DNA from: Halisarca cf. caerulea
Lineage: Eukaryota; Porifera; Demospongiae; Chondrillida; Halisarcidae
DNA: 64,000 nucleotides
Assembly (NCBI GenBank): GCA_963170055.1
Contig: CAUJGJ010000371.1
Span: 3,003,511 to 3,067,510 of the forward strand
Reading direction: 5' to 3'
The position numbers and the translations under genes were made by a program. The notes below the pieces were generated by a model, which saw only the letters and a list, made by a program, of their open reading frames with translations, made no database searches and was not told the DNA's origin. Below are positions 7,934 through 19,030 of this stretch, piece after piece (positions within the stretch are counted from its first letter, which is position 1; each line of letters starts with the position of its first letter).

Positions 7934-8350
7934 TGTTTCTGGTCTTGGACATCTTCGAAAATTGACCTGGCCACCAGGGTTTTTATTTTTATTTTTTCCA
8001 ATCTAGTCATTGTTAAAGGCATTAATGTAAATGTATTCCTTATATCTGTGAACAAATGCCATTGATGCTAGCAAGAATGCTGAATTGAAACAAGTTGAAA
8101 GATGATACAAACTTATACAGCACAATTAGATAGGGAGTGCATATCTGTATGGAAACAGACAGCCATTAGTCCCACAATAACACAATGGTTGTTCATGTGT
8201 TTTGTTGTGTGTGCTTTACTCGGTAGATTACAATATTTTGGTCAGGGTTTGAACCCAGCATATGCATGCTATCTGACTTTTCTTTTAAAAAAGTATTTTT
8301 CTTTTTCATCCAAAAATTTTGACCAGGAAGGCCCCGGGGACCAGAAACAT
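7934..8350. mobile_element. Possible small inverted-repeat element
   Basis: ATGTTTCTGGTC at 7934-7945 is matched by its exact complement GACCAGAAACAT at 8339-8350. Inside each arm a weaker match continues (CCTGGCCACCAGGGTTTTT left; CCTGGTCAAAATTTTT on the complement of the right). The interior is AT-rich and non-coding. On the minus strand it contains GGTTCAAACCC (8246-8256), which fits a pol III B-box, but I see no convincing A-box at the proper distance. No target duplication was found. Confidence 0.4.
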
Positions 8351-8584
8351 AACATTAACTTTGCATGGCCTAATAATAACAAAGTTCCATTGGGTGTTTA
8401 TATCCGCTTGCAGCCGTTAGGGAATTGGTGCGTGCACCCTAACCCAGAATTAGTAAACTACGTCACGACTAAGGTTGGGGAGCATGGCAAGGAGCTATCC
8501 TTTGTGAGAACAATTCAGAGGAAACAAGCCATTATTGAAAGCAGGTTGATGACCGAAGAAATTACGTCTCAAGTCGGTGAATGA
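8102..8584 (+). CDS. Open reading frame, 160 codons, unknown, probably not a gene
   Basis: An ATG-initiated frame of 160 residues ends at TGA 8582-8584. Residues about 29-46 (WLFMCFVVCALLG...) form a hydrophobic stretch that could be membrane-spanning; the rest is mixed and basic. I recognise no domain. The first half lies inside the candidate inverted-repeat element 7934-8350 and reads through its right end, which argues against a real protein. The second half (after 8350) is less AT-rich, and a good splice-donor-like AACAAG/GTGCGT lies just past the stop at about 8636, so part of it could be exonic. Treat as hypothetical. Confidence 0.2.
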   Translation: MIQTYTAQLDRECISVWKQTAISPTITQWLFMCFVVCALLGRLQYFGQGLNPAYACYLTFLLKKYFSFSSKNFDQEGPGDQKHNINFAWPNNNKVPLGVYIRLQPLGNWCVHPNPELVNYVTTKVGEHGKELSFVRTIQRKQAIIESRLMTEEITSQVGE

Positions 8585-8870
8585 GGAAGATTTAAGCGAT
8601 GGGGTCATTCGGCGCCAATCGGCCATCTCCAAGAACAAGGTGCGTACGGTAGGCGTTGTTGAGCTTAAATCTAAATAGTAAAGTCTCTTTTAGTAACCTA
8701 AACATCTTAGAATATAGGATGTATCACTTTATGCAGCCTTCCTAACACCTTGATCTTACCACTGACTAATATTACACTCGATTTTGAACTTCTTGTAGTC
8801 CACGATCGTCCTTATGCAAATAAGCAGATACCGGTATGTTGCGAGTAGCCAGGTACGTCAGTCCCCGAAA
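8585..8870. other. Unassigned, locally CG-rich segment
   Basis: No gene is seen. The stretch has several CG dinucleotides (GGTCATTCGGCGCCAATCGG near 8600-8620) in otherwise AT-rich surroundings, and a donor-like GTGCGTACGG. Together with the short frame that follows, it could be the start of a transcribed region, but nothing proves it. Confidence 0.35.
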
Positions 8871-8954
8871 ATGGCCGCGCGAGATTGGGTCGGCTACGCC
8901 AGACTAGGCGCCGCCTTAGTGTTCCTTCAAATATTCGGCTTGTTTTCTGTTTGA
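8871..8954 (+). CDS. 27-residue hydrophobic mini-ORF in strong start context
   Basis: ATG at 8871 lies in CGAAAATGG, with A at -3 and G at +4, the preferred vertebrate-like start context. The frame encodes MAARDWVGYARLGAALVFLQ plus seven more residues and stops at TGA 8952-8954. An arginine-bearing N-terminus followed by LGAALVFLQIFGLF resembles a signal anchor or signal peptide. The DNA is CG-rich compared with its surroundings. It may be a microprotein, an upstream ORF, or the first exon of a gene whose donor I cannot see; no in-frame splice donor is evident. Chance is also plausible at this length. Confidence 0.2.
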   Translation: MAARDWVGYARLGAALVFLQIFGLFSV

Positions 8955-9506
8955 ATACGAGTAAATATTCTAGAAACACCTTTTACCGCATTTACAACAT
9001 ATATACTTAGTATCTTAATCGCTGAAAAGATGATATGAAGGGGATAAGTCGTATGCCGCACGTGTTCTCTGTTATCATATGGAAAAAAGTATAAATACCA
9101 AATTCCGGTGGTGAAGATCCAGGATTTTGCTCGCAAAGTAGGTTCAAACGAAAGCACATATTGAAATCTTACTAAATCGAATGTTGCATATTGCAGCTCC
9201 ATTCCAAGACTTGTTATGTCAAACGTTTTCCTAGCTACAAGATGCTGGAAATAAATGGAACAGGATAATGTAAAAAGTTGCAAGATTCAATCTTGGAGGT
9301 TTGGTCCTTTACGAACAACATACTAAAGTTTTAAAGCCAAACTCAGAGATCTCTACCACCGCAATTTTTGTTTAAAGTTTCTTAACCATTGATACTCGAC
9401 CCTACACTGGGACAGGAAACTACTCAATTTATACGACTAACAGATTATTTTTTATTGTGTGCCATTGTTTGTTGATTTTGAGGCAAAACAAACTGAGGCT
9501 AACTAG
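8955..9506. other. Unassigned AT-rich stretch
   Basis: A 118-codon minus-strand frame (8927-9283) spans part of it. It has no domain I recognise and overlaps the plus-strand mini-ORF, so I do not call it a gene. No repeats, RNA genes or transposon ends are evident. Confidence 0.4.
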
Positions 9507-9536
9507 TTAGTTGGCTTTACCACAAAAGCCAACTAA
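9507..9536. repeat. Perfect 12-bp hairpin
   Basis: TTAGTTGGCTTT (9507-9518) and AAAGCCAACTAA (9525-9536) are exact complements around the loop ACCACA. The 12-bp palindrome CTAACTAGTTAG overlaps its left edge. Unlike the AT hairpins elsewhere it includes G-C pairs, so it is less likely to be pure composition. No function is assigned. Confidence 0.75.
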
Positions 9537-9571
9537 TTTGTTGGCTCTATGGATGGGCCAATAGCAACAAT

Positions 9572-9853
9572 TCACTCAAATATGGTACATTTCTGGGTGG
9601 CCAACTTGTTATTGGTACACCAAAGAGAAAACTGCAGCTGAAATGAGGCAATCTTGGCACCCTCCTGTTTTGCCTTTCCTGAGATACATCCCATTTCTGG
9701 TTCAAAATCTAAGTAGCTCCAATGAATTGCCCAAGATTTAGCACAGTAACAAGCTTTGTTTACAAATTCTCCAGAATTGTTATGAAAACAGTGAACAAGA
9801 CAGACATAGTGGAGAATAGATAAAAAATAATTGGACAGGAAAAATATAACCTG
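9572..9853 (-). CDS. 93-codon open frame without start, Cys-rich, unknown
   Basis: On the minus strand a frame opens after a TAG at 9854-9856 and closes at TGA 9572-9574, giving 93 residues with no early Met. It contains eight Cys (for example KACYCAKSW, MGCISGK, SLWCTNN, QKCTIF) and balanced residue use, unlike the low-complexity frames elsewhere in the window. It could be an internal or last exon or a transposon remnant. A pyrimidine-rich run (TCTGTCTTGTTCACTGTTTT on the minus strand) precedes the better-looking part and could be a 3' splice tract. I recognise no domain. Confidence 0.25.
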   Translation of the reverse strand, partial: QVIFFLSNYFLSILHYVCLVHCFHNNSGEFVNKACYCAKSWAIHWSYLDFEPEMGCISGKAKQEGAKIASFQLQFSLWCTNNKLATQKCTIFE

Positions 9854-10525
9854 CTACGTGTAATGTAGGCAAACATATACAGTACATAATAATTAGTCAT
9901 GTACGGGAACCATGCTAGGTACATGTCCCTTATGGGTGCTTATTTTTATTTCTTCCTTTTTATTCTTCAGTGAAATAAACTTGGTTAAGGAGTACCATCA
10001 CTACCTTCGTCAAAGTATTTGTGACTGTTTAATGGGAATTTGGGGTGCTCCCTAGGCCTACATGTAGCGTTACCAGACCACACACAGAAGTTGTCCAATA
10101 AACCATGAAATTACGCAAAAACTTTGAAGCACTGGGTTTGTGGAGGGATTTAACTTGCTTACAAATGTAGCACAGTAATCACCTACTGCATCAAATCTTT
10201 CTTAATGTCTTACAAAGATGTTGTTTGGGTACAAAAACTTTCCTCAGAGTAGCTAGACCTTCTAGATTTTTTGTATCACTATACTTAGATATCAGGTCTA
10301 TTGCCTAGACTACGTCACTTAGTGCTCTGAAGTCTCAAAAAGGTCCACTGACATCTCTTAGAGCTTTATCCAAGGACAATATACCACGCTATGCTAAAAT
10401 TTTGTTCTTAAGTCATTGTTGGTAAGAATATTCGCAATGAATATAATTATACTGCATACCTACGTAGTGATTCTTTGTGGCAATTGTCAAAACTTTACGT
10501 CCAAGAACAAAGTCTTGGTAGTAAA
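9854..10525. other. Unassigned AT-rich stretch before copy B
   Basis: No gene, RNA or repeat is recognised in about 670 bp. The last bases before 10526 (AGTAAAGG) sit where the outer end of copy B should be (CACAGGG), so the terminal few bases of that element have decayed. Confidence 0.5.
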
Positions 10526-11074
10526 GGTATTTATAACCATCCAGGAATAAAATGCAAAAATGCCGTCTTGAAATAGCTTCACAAATTATCAATCGTTTCT
10601 ACTTAGTTGACAAGATTTTTACCCAGTTCTTCTTACTGGATGAAAGTTGTATATATTACGCACATGTTGGTACTTAACTAGCAATTATTTCTATTGTCTA
10701 AAGGAAGATAGCGAGTTAGGAATACATAGCAGTTCAGACAAACTTTGCCTCTGTCGTACCTTTAGATCCCTCCCAATTCACATGAAACAACACGAAAAGA
10801 CAGAACAAGTGGTGAACTAACCGAAAATCGTTCTGGGCTATAGGTTATAAACTTCCGTAAGAAAGTTATAACCGATAAACCTGTTTTTTCACACTTCAAG
10901 CGGTCAAAAGTTAACATAAATGGTCCAATTGTGAGAAACTGCTTGATTGTAGCATTATGCCCGGAACGATTTTCACAAACCGAAACATCTTAACATTCAA
11001 TCGAAGTTGGATTTGGTGAGATTTGAAGGCATCTAGAGGTCTGACCAAGCGACTTTACCTTCGCCCTCAACAAA
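10526..11074. mobile_element. Copy B: 0.7-kb inverted-repeat element, interrupted by the satellite
   Basis: GGTATTTATAACC at 10526 corresponds to 3085 of copy A, and similarity continues to CGCCCTCAACAAA at 11062-11074 (copy A 3565-3577). Shared stretches include TTTCTACTTAGTTGACAAGA, GCGAGTTAGGAATACATAGC and AAAGACAGAACAAGTGGTGA. Copy B has about 65 bp near 10968-11035 that copy A lacks. The remaining 205 bp of the element, including the right inverted end, are missing from the window, because the satellite starts at exactly this point. Either the right part lies beyond the array or it was lost. Confidence 0.85.
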
Positions 11075-11949
11075 TTTAAAATCTTACTGTTTGTCGGATA
11101 TAAAAATTACTTTGTTTAGTTTCTAAGATGTTTGCAATTTTTACTACTTCATGCTCTTCTTAATTTTAAAGTAATGTTTCTAACGTTCTTATTTAATAAA
11201 GTACTTTAAATACTTTGCAAATTTAAAATCTTGCTACTGCTTGGATACAAAAATTACTTTGTTTAGTTTGTAAGATGTTTGCAATTTTGACTATTTCATG
11301 CTCTTCATAATTATTAAGTAATGTTTCTAATATTCTTATTTCCAAAAGTAGTCTGAATACTTTGCAAATTTAAAATCTTGCTATTTCTCGGATACAAAAA
11401 TTACTTTGTTTAGTTTGTAAGATGTTTAAAATTGTGACTATTTCATGCTCTTCTTAATTTTAAGTAATGTTTCTAACTTTTTTATTTAAGAAAGTACTTT
11501 AAATACTTTGCAAATTTAAAATCTTGCTATTTGTCGGACACAAAAATTACTTTGTTTAGTTTGTAAAATGTTTGCAATTTTGACCATTTCATGCTCTTCT
11601 TAGTTTGAAAGTAATGTTTCTGAAGTTTTTATTCCCAAAAGTAGCTTGAATACTTTGCAAATTTAAAATCTTGCTATTTGTCGGATACAAAAATTACTTT
11701 ATCTAGTTGGTAAGATATGTTCACAATTTTGAATATTTCAGCTAGTCTTCATTTTAAAGTAATGTTTCTAAAGTTCTTATTTAAGAAAGTACTTTATATG
11801 CTTTGCAAATTTAAAATCTTGCTATTTGTTCGTTTTAAAAATACTTTGTTCACTTTCTGAGATGTTTGAATTTGACTATTTCATGCTCTTCTTAATTTTA
11901 AAGTAATGTTTCTAACGTTCTTATTTCCAAAAGTTGTTTAAATACTTTG
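11071..11949. repeat. Divergent edge monomers M1-M6 with alternating A/B subtypes
   Basis: Monomers start at 11071, 11218, 11365, 11511, 11658 and 11806, with lengths 147, 147, 146, 147, 148 and 144 bp. M1, M3 and M5 end in TTATTTAAKAAAGTACTTTA (type A). M2, M4 and M6 end in TTATTYCCAAAAGTWGYYTG or a close variant (type B). M1-M5 also share GGATACAAAAATTACTTTG where later monomers have CGTTWTAAAAATACTTTG. The strict alternation indicates an ancestral dimer of about 290 bp preserved at the array margin, whereas the homogenised interior is all B-like at this position. Confidence 0.85.
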
Positions 11950-12950
11950 CAAATTTAAAATCTTGCTATTTGTTCGTTTTAAAAATACTTTGTTCACTTT
12001 CTGAGGTGTTTGAATTTTGACTATTTCATGCTCTTCTTAATTTTAAAGTAATGTTTCTAACGTTCTTATTTCCAAAAGTTGTTTAAATACTTTGCAAATT
12101 TAAAATCTTGCTATTTGTTCGTTATAAAAATACTTTGTTCACTTTCTGAGATGTTTGAATTTTGACTATTTCATGCTCTTGTTAATTTTAAAGTAATGTT
12201 TCTAACGTTCTTATTTCCAAAAGTTGTTTAAATACTTTGCAAATTTAAAATCTTGCTATTTGTTCGTTTTAAAAATACTTTGTTCACTTTCTGAGATGTT
12301 TGAATTTTGACTATTTCATGCTCTTCTTAATTTTAAAGTAATGTTTCTAACGTTCTTATTTCGAAAAGTTGTTTAAATACTTTGCAAATTTAAAATCTTG
12401 CTATTTGTTCGTTTTAAAAATACTTTGTTCACTTTCTGAGGTGTTTGAATTTTGACTATTTCATGCTCTTCTTAATTTTAAAGTAATGTTTCTAACGTTC
12501 TTATTTCCAAAAGTTGTTTAAATACTTTGCAAATTTAAAATCTTGCTATTTGTTCGTTTTAAAAATACTTTGTTCACTTTCTGAGATGTTTGAATTTTGA
12601 CTATTTCATGCTCTTCTTAATTTTAAAGTAATGTTTCTAACGTTCTTATTGCCAAAAGTTGTTTAAATACTTTGCAAATTTAAAATCTTGCTATTTGTTC
12701 TTTATAAAAATACTTTGTTCACTTTCTGAGATGTTTGAATTTTGACTATTTCATGCTCTTCTTAATTTTAAAGTAATGTTTCTAACGTTCTTATTTCCAA
12801 AAGTAGTTTAAATACTTTGCAAATTTAAAATCTTGCTATTTTTTCCTTAGAAAAATACTTTGTTCACTTTCTGCGATGTTTGAATTTTGACTATTTCATG
12901 CTCTTCTTAATTTTAAAGTAATGTTTCTAACGTTCTTATTTCTAAAAGTA

Positions 12951-13975
12951 GTTTAAATTCTTTGCAAATTTAAAATCTTGCTATTTGTTCGTTATAAAAA
13001 TACTTTGTTCACTTTCTGAGATGTTTGAATTTTGACTATTTCATGCTATTCTTAATTTTAAAGTAATGTTTCTAACGTTCTTATTTCCAAAAGTTGTTTA
13101 AATACTTTGCAAATTTAAAATCTTGCTATTTGTTCGTTTTAAAAATACTTTGTTCACTTTCTGAGGTGTTTGAATTTTGACTATTTCATGCTCTTCTTAA
13201 TTTTATAGTAATGTTTCTAACGTTCTTATTTCCAAAAGTAGTTTAAATACTTTGCAAATTTAAAATCTTGCTATTTGTTCGTTATAAAAATACTTTGTTC
13301 ACTTTTTGAGATGTTTGAATTTTGACTATTTCATGCTCTTCTTAATTTTAAAGTAATGTTTCTAACGTTCTTATTTCCAAAAGTAGTTTAAATACTTTGC
13401 AAATTTAAAATCTTGCTATTTGTTCGTTATAAAAATACTTTGTTCACTTTCTGAGATGTTTGAATTTTGACTATTTCATGCTCTTCTTAATTTTAAAGTA
13501 ATGTTTCTAACGTTCTTATTTCCAAAAGTTGTTTAAATACTTTGCAAATTTAAAATCTTGCTATTTGTTCGTTTTAAAAATACTTTGTTCACTTTCTGAG
13601 GTGTTTGAATTTTGACTATTTCATGCTCTTCTTAATTTTATAGTAATGTTTCTAACGTTCTTATTTCCAAAAGTAGTTTAAATACTTTGCAAATTTAAAA
13701 TCTTGCTATTTGTTCGTTATAAAAATACTTTGTTCACTTTCTGAGATGTTTGAATTTTGACTATTTCATGCTCTTCTTAATTTTAAAGTAATGTTTCTAA
13801 CGTTCTTATTTCCAAAAGTAGTTTAAATACTTTGCAAATTTAAAATCTTGCTATTTGTTCGTTATAAAAATACTTTGTTCACTTTCTGAGATGTTTGAAT
13901 TTTGACTATTTCATGCTCTTCTTAATTTTAAAGTAATGTTTCTAACGTTCTTATTTCTAAAAGTAGTTTAAATTC
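12951..13975. repeat. 7-mer higher-order duplication (1015 bp)
   Basis: The rare GTTTAAATTC at 12951 and CATGCTATTC beginning near 13043 both recur exactly 1015 bp later (13966 and 14058). Two rare variants at the same spacing show a block copied as a unit of seven monomers. Confidence 0.8.
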
Positions 13976-14840
13976 TTTGCAAATTTAAAATCTTGCTATT
14001 TGTTCGTTATAAAAATACTTTGTTCACTTTCTGAGATGTTTGAATTTTGACTATTTCATGCTATTCTTAATTTTAAAGTAATGTTTCTAACGTTCTTATT
14101 TCCAAAAGTTGTTTAAATACTTTGCAAATTTAAAATCTTGCTATTTGTTCGTTTTAAAAATACTTTGTTCACTTTCTGAGATGTTTGAATTTTGACTATT
14201 TCATGCTCTTCTTAATTTTAAAGTAATGTTTCTAACGTTCTTATTTCCAAAAGTTGTTTAAATACTTTGCAAATTTAAAATCTTGCTATTTGTTCGTTTT
14301 AAAAATACTTTGTTCACTTTCTGAGGTGTTTGAATTTTGACTATTTCATGCTCTTCTTAATTTTAAAGTAATGTTTCTAACGTTCTTATTTCCAAAAGTA
14401 GTTTAAATACTTTGCAAATTTAAAATCTTGCTATTTGTTCGTTATAAAAATACTTTGTTCACTTTCTGAGATGTTTGAATTTTGACTATTTCATGCTCTT
14501 CTTAATTTTAAAGTAATGTTTCTAACGTTCTTATTTCCAAAAGTTGTTTAAATACTTTGCAAATTTAAAATCTTGCTATTTGTTCGTTTTAAAAATACTT
14601 TGTTCACTTTCTGAGATGTTTGAATTTTGACTATTTCATGCTCTTCTTAATTTTAAAGTAATGTTTCTAACGTTCTTATTTCCAAAAGTTGTTTAAATAC
14701 TTTGCAAATTTAAAATCTTGCTATTTGTTCGTTTTAAAAATACTTTGTTCACTTTCTGAGATGTTTGAATTTTGACTATTTCATGCTCTTCTTAATTTTA
14801 AAGTAATGTTTCTAACGTTCTTATTTCCAAAAGTAGTTTA

Positions 14841-15720
14841 AATACTTTGATAATTTAAAATCTTGCTATTTGTTCGTTATAAAAATACTTTGTTCACTTT
14901 CTGAGATGTTTGAATTTTGACTATTTCATGCTCTTCTTAATTTTAAAGTAATGTTTCTAACGTTCTTATTTCCAAAAGTTGTTTAAATACTTTGCAAATT
15001 TAAAATCTTGCTATTTGTTCGTTTTAAAAATTCTTTGTTCATTTTCTGAGATGCTTGAATTTTGACTATTTCATGCTCTTCTTAATTTTAAAGTAATGTT
15101 TCTAACGTTCTTATTTCCAAAAGTTGTTTAAATACTTTGCAAATTTAAAATCTTGCTATTTGTTCGTTTTAAAAATACTTTGTTCACTTTCTGAGGTGTT
15201 TGAATTTTGACTATTTCATGCTCTTCTTAATTTTAAAGTAATGTTTCTAACGTTCTTATTTCCAAAAGTTGTTTAAATACTTTGCAAATTTAAAATCTTG
15301 CTATTTGTTCGTTATAAAAATACTTTGTTCACTTTCTGAGATGTTTGAATTTTGACTATTTCATGCTCTTCTTAATTTTAAAGTAATGTTTCTAACGTTC
15401 TTATTTCCAAAAGTTGTTTAAATACTTTGCAAATTTAAAATCTTGCTATTTGTTCGTTTTAAAAATACTTTGTTCACTTTCTGAGATGTTTGAATTTTGA
15501 CTATTTCATGCTCTTCTTAATTTTTAAGTAATGTTTCTAACGTTCTTATTTCCAAAAGTTGTTTAAATACTTTGCAAATTTAAAATCTTGCTATTTGTTC
15601 GTTTTAAAAATACTTTGTTCACTTTCTGAGATGTTTGAATTTTGACTATTTCATGCTCTTCTTAATTTTAAAGTAATGTTTCTAACGTTCTTATTTCCAA
15701 AAGTAGTTTAAATACTTTGA
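14841..15720. repeat. 6-mer higher-order duplication (870 bp)
   Basis: The rare TACTTTGATAATTTAAAA occurs at 14841 and again 870 bp later at 15711, together with neighbouring variants. Confidence 0.75.
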
Positions 15721-17860
15721 TAATTTAAAATCTTGCTATTTGTTCGTTATAAAAATACTTTGTTCACTTTCTGAGATGTTTGAATTTTGACTATTTCATG
15801 CTCTTCTTAATTTTAAAGTAATGTTTCTAACGTTCTTATTTCCAAAAGTTGTTTAAATACTTTGCAAATTTAAAATCTTGCTATTTGTTCCTTTTAAAAA
15901 TACTTTGTTCACTTTCTGAGATGTTTGAATTTTGACTATTTCATGCTCTTCTTAATTTTAAAGTAATGTTTCTAACGTTCTTATTTCCAAAAGTTGTTTA
16001 AATACTTTGCAAATTTAAAATCTTGCTATTTGTTCGTTTTAAAAATACTTTGTTCATTTTCTGAGATGCTTGAATTTTGACTATTTCATGCTCTTCTTAA
16101 TTTTAAAGTAATGTTTCTAACGTTCTTATTTCCAAAAGTTTTTTAAATACTTTGCAAACTTAAAATTTTGCTATTTGTTCGTTATAAAAATACTTTGTTC
16201 ACTTTCTGAGATGTTTGAATTTTGACTATTTCATGCTCTTCTTAATTTTAAAGTAATGTTTCTAACGTTCTTATTTCCAAAAGTTGTTTAAATACTTTGC
16301 AAATTTAAAATCTTGCTATTTGTTCGTTATAAAAATACTTTGTTCACTTTCTGAGATGTTTGAATTTTGACTATTTCATGCTCTTCTTAATTTTAAAGTA
16401 ATGTTTCTAACGTTCTTATTTCCAAAAGTTGTTTAAATACTTTGCAAACTTAAAATTTTGCTATTTGTTCGTTATAAAAATACTTTGTTCACTTTCTGAG
16501 ATGTTTGAATTTTGACTATTTCATGCTCTTCTTAATTTTAAAGTAATGTTTCTAACGTTCTTATTTCCAAAAGTTGTTTAAATACTTTGCAAATTTAAAA
16601 TCTTGCTATTTGTTCGTTATAAAAATACTTTGTTCACTTTCTGAGATGTTTGAATTTTCACTATTTTATGCTCTTCTTAATTTTAAAGTAATGTTTCTAA
16701 CGTTCTTATTTCCAAAAGTTTTTTAAATACTTTGTAAATTTAAAATCTTGCTATTTGTTCGTTTTAAAAATACTTTGTTCATTTTCTGAGATGCTTGAAT
16801 TTTGACTATTTCATGCTCTTCTTAATTTTAAAGTAATGTTTCTAACGTTCTTATTTCCAAAAGTTGTTTAAATACTTTGCAAATTTAAAATCTTGCTATT
16901 TGTTCGTTATAAAAATACTTTGTTCATTTTCTGAGATGTTTGAATTTTGACTATTTCATGCTCTTCTTAATTTTAAAGTAATGTTTCTAACGTTCTTATT
17001 TCCAAAAGTTGTTTAAATACTTTGCAAATTTAAAATCTTGCTATTTGTTCGTTATAAAAATACTTTGTTCACTTTCTGAGATGTTTGAATTTTGACTATT
17101 TCATGCTCTTCTTAATTTTAAAGTAATGTTTCTAACGTTCTTATTTCCAAAAGTTGTTTGAATACTTTGCAAATTTAAAATCTTGCTATTTGTTCGTTTT
17201 AAAAATACTTTGTTCACTTTCTCAGATGTTTGAATTTTGACTATTTCATGCTCTTCTTAATTTTAAAGTAATGTTTCTAACGTTCTTATTTCCAAAAGTT
17301 GTTTAAATACTTTGCAAACTTAAAATTTTGCTATTTGTTCGTTATAAAAATACTTTGTTCACTTTCTGAGATGTTTGAATTTTGACTATTTCATGCTCTT
17401 CTTAATTTTAAAGTAATGTTTCTAACGTTCTTATTTCCAAAAGTTGTTTAAATACTTTGCAAATTTAAAATCTTGCTATTTGTTCGTTATAAAAATACTT
17501 TGTTCACTTTCTGAGATGTTTGAATTTTGACTATTTCATGCTCTTCTTAATTTTAAAGTAATGTTTCTAACGTTCTTATTTCCAAAAGTTGTTTGAATAC
17601 TTTGCAAATTTAAAATCTTGCTATTTGTTCGTTATAAAAATACTTTGTTCACTTTCTGAGATGTTTGAATTTTGACTATTTCATGCTCTTCTTAATTTTA
17701 AAGTAATGTTTCTAACGTTCTTATTTCCAAAAGTTGTTTGAATACTTTGCAAATTTAAAATCTTGCTATTTGTTCGTTTTAAAAATACTTTGTTCACTTT
17801 CTCAGATGTTTGAATTTTGACTATTTCATGCTCTTCTTAATTTTAAAGTAATGTTTCTAA

Positions 17861-19030
17861 CGTTCTCATTTCCAAAAGTTGTTTAAATACTTTGCAAATT
17901 TAAAATCTTGCTATTTGTTCGTTTTAAAAATACTTTGTTCACTTTCTCAGATGTTTGAATTTTGACTATTTCATGCTCTTCTTAATTTTAAAGTAATGTT
18001 TCTAACGTTCTTATTTCCAAAAGTTGTTTAAATACTTTGCAAATTTAAAATCTTGCTATTTGTTCGTTTTAAAAATACTTTGTTCACTTTCTGAGATGTT
18101 TGAATTTTGACTATTTCATGCTCTTCTTAATTTTAAAGTAATGTTTCTAACGTTCTTATTTCCAAAAGTTGTTTAAATACTTTGCAAATTTAAAATCTTG
18201 CTATTTGTTCGTTATAAAAATACTTTGTTCACTTTCTGAGATGTTTGAATTTTCACTATTTTATGCTCTTCTTAATTTTAAAGTAATGTTTCTAACGTTC
18301 TTATTTCCAAAAGTTTTTTAAATACTTTGTAAATTTAAAATCTTGCTATTTGTTCGTTATAAAAATACTTTGTTCACTTTCTGAGATGTTTGAATTTTGA
18401 CTATTTCATGCTCTTCTTAATTTTAAAGTAATGTTTCTAACGTTCTTATTTCCAAAAGTTGTTTAAATACTTTGCAAATTTAAAATCTTGCTATTTGTTC
18501 GTTATAAAAATACTTTGTTCATTTTCTGAGATGTTTGAATTTTGACTATTTCATGCTCTTCTTAATTTTAAAGTAATGTTTCTAACGTTCTTATTTCCAA
18601 AAGTTGTTTAAATACTTTGCAAATTTAAAATCTTGCTATTTGTTCGTTATAAAAATACTTTGTTCACTTTCTGAGATGTTTGAATTTTGACTATTTCATG
18701 CTCTTCTTAATTTTAAAGTAATGTTTCTAACGTTCTTATTTCCAAAAGTTGTTTGAATACTTTGCAAATTTAAAATCTTGCTATTTGTTCGTTATAAAAA
18801 TACTTTGTTCACTTTCTGAGATGTTTGAATTTTGACTATTTCATGCTCTTCTTAATTTTAAAGTAATGTTTCTAACGTTCTTATTTCCAAAAGTTGTTTG
18901 AATACTTTGCAAATTTAAAATCTTGCTATTTGTTCGTTTTAAAAATACTTTGTTCACTTTCTCAGATGTTTGAATTTTGACTATTTCATGCTCTTCTTAA
19001 TTTTAAAGTAATGTTTCTAACGTTCTCATT
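17861..19030. repeat. 8-mer higher-order duplication (1160 bp)
   Basis: CGTTCTCATT, otherwise rare, is at 17861 and 19021. The flanking run of GTTTGAATAC and CTTTCTCAG variants is conserved in the same order. Confidence 0.75.

Noticed and set aside
8246..8256. tRNA gene around the B-box-like GGTTCAAACCC
   Set aside because: No cloverleaf can be drawn: the acceptor and anticodon stems and a proper A-box are absent on the minus strand.
8927..9283. 118-codon minus-strand frame
   Set aside because: No recognisable domain, AT-driven residue content, and no sign of a promoter or splice sites. It could be real, but nothing supports it.
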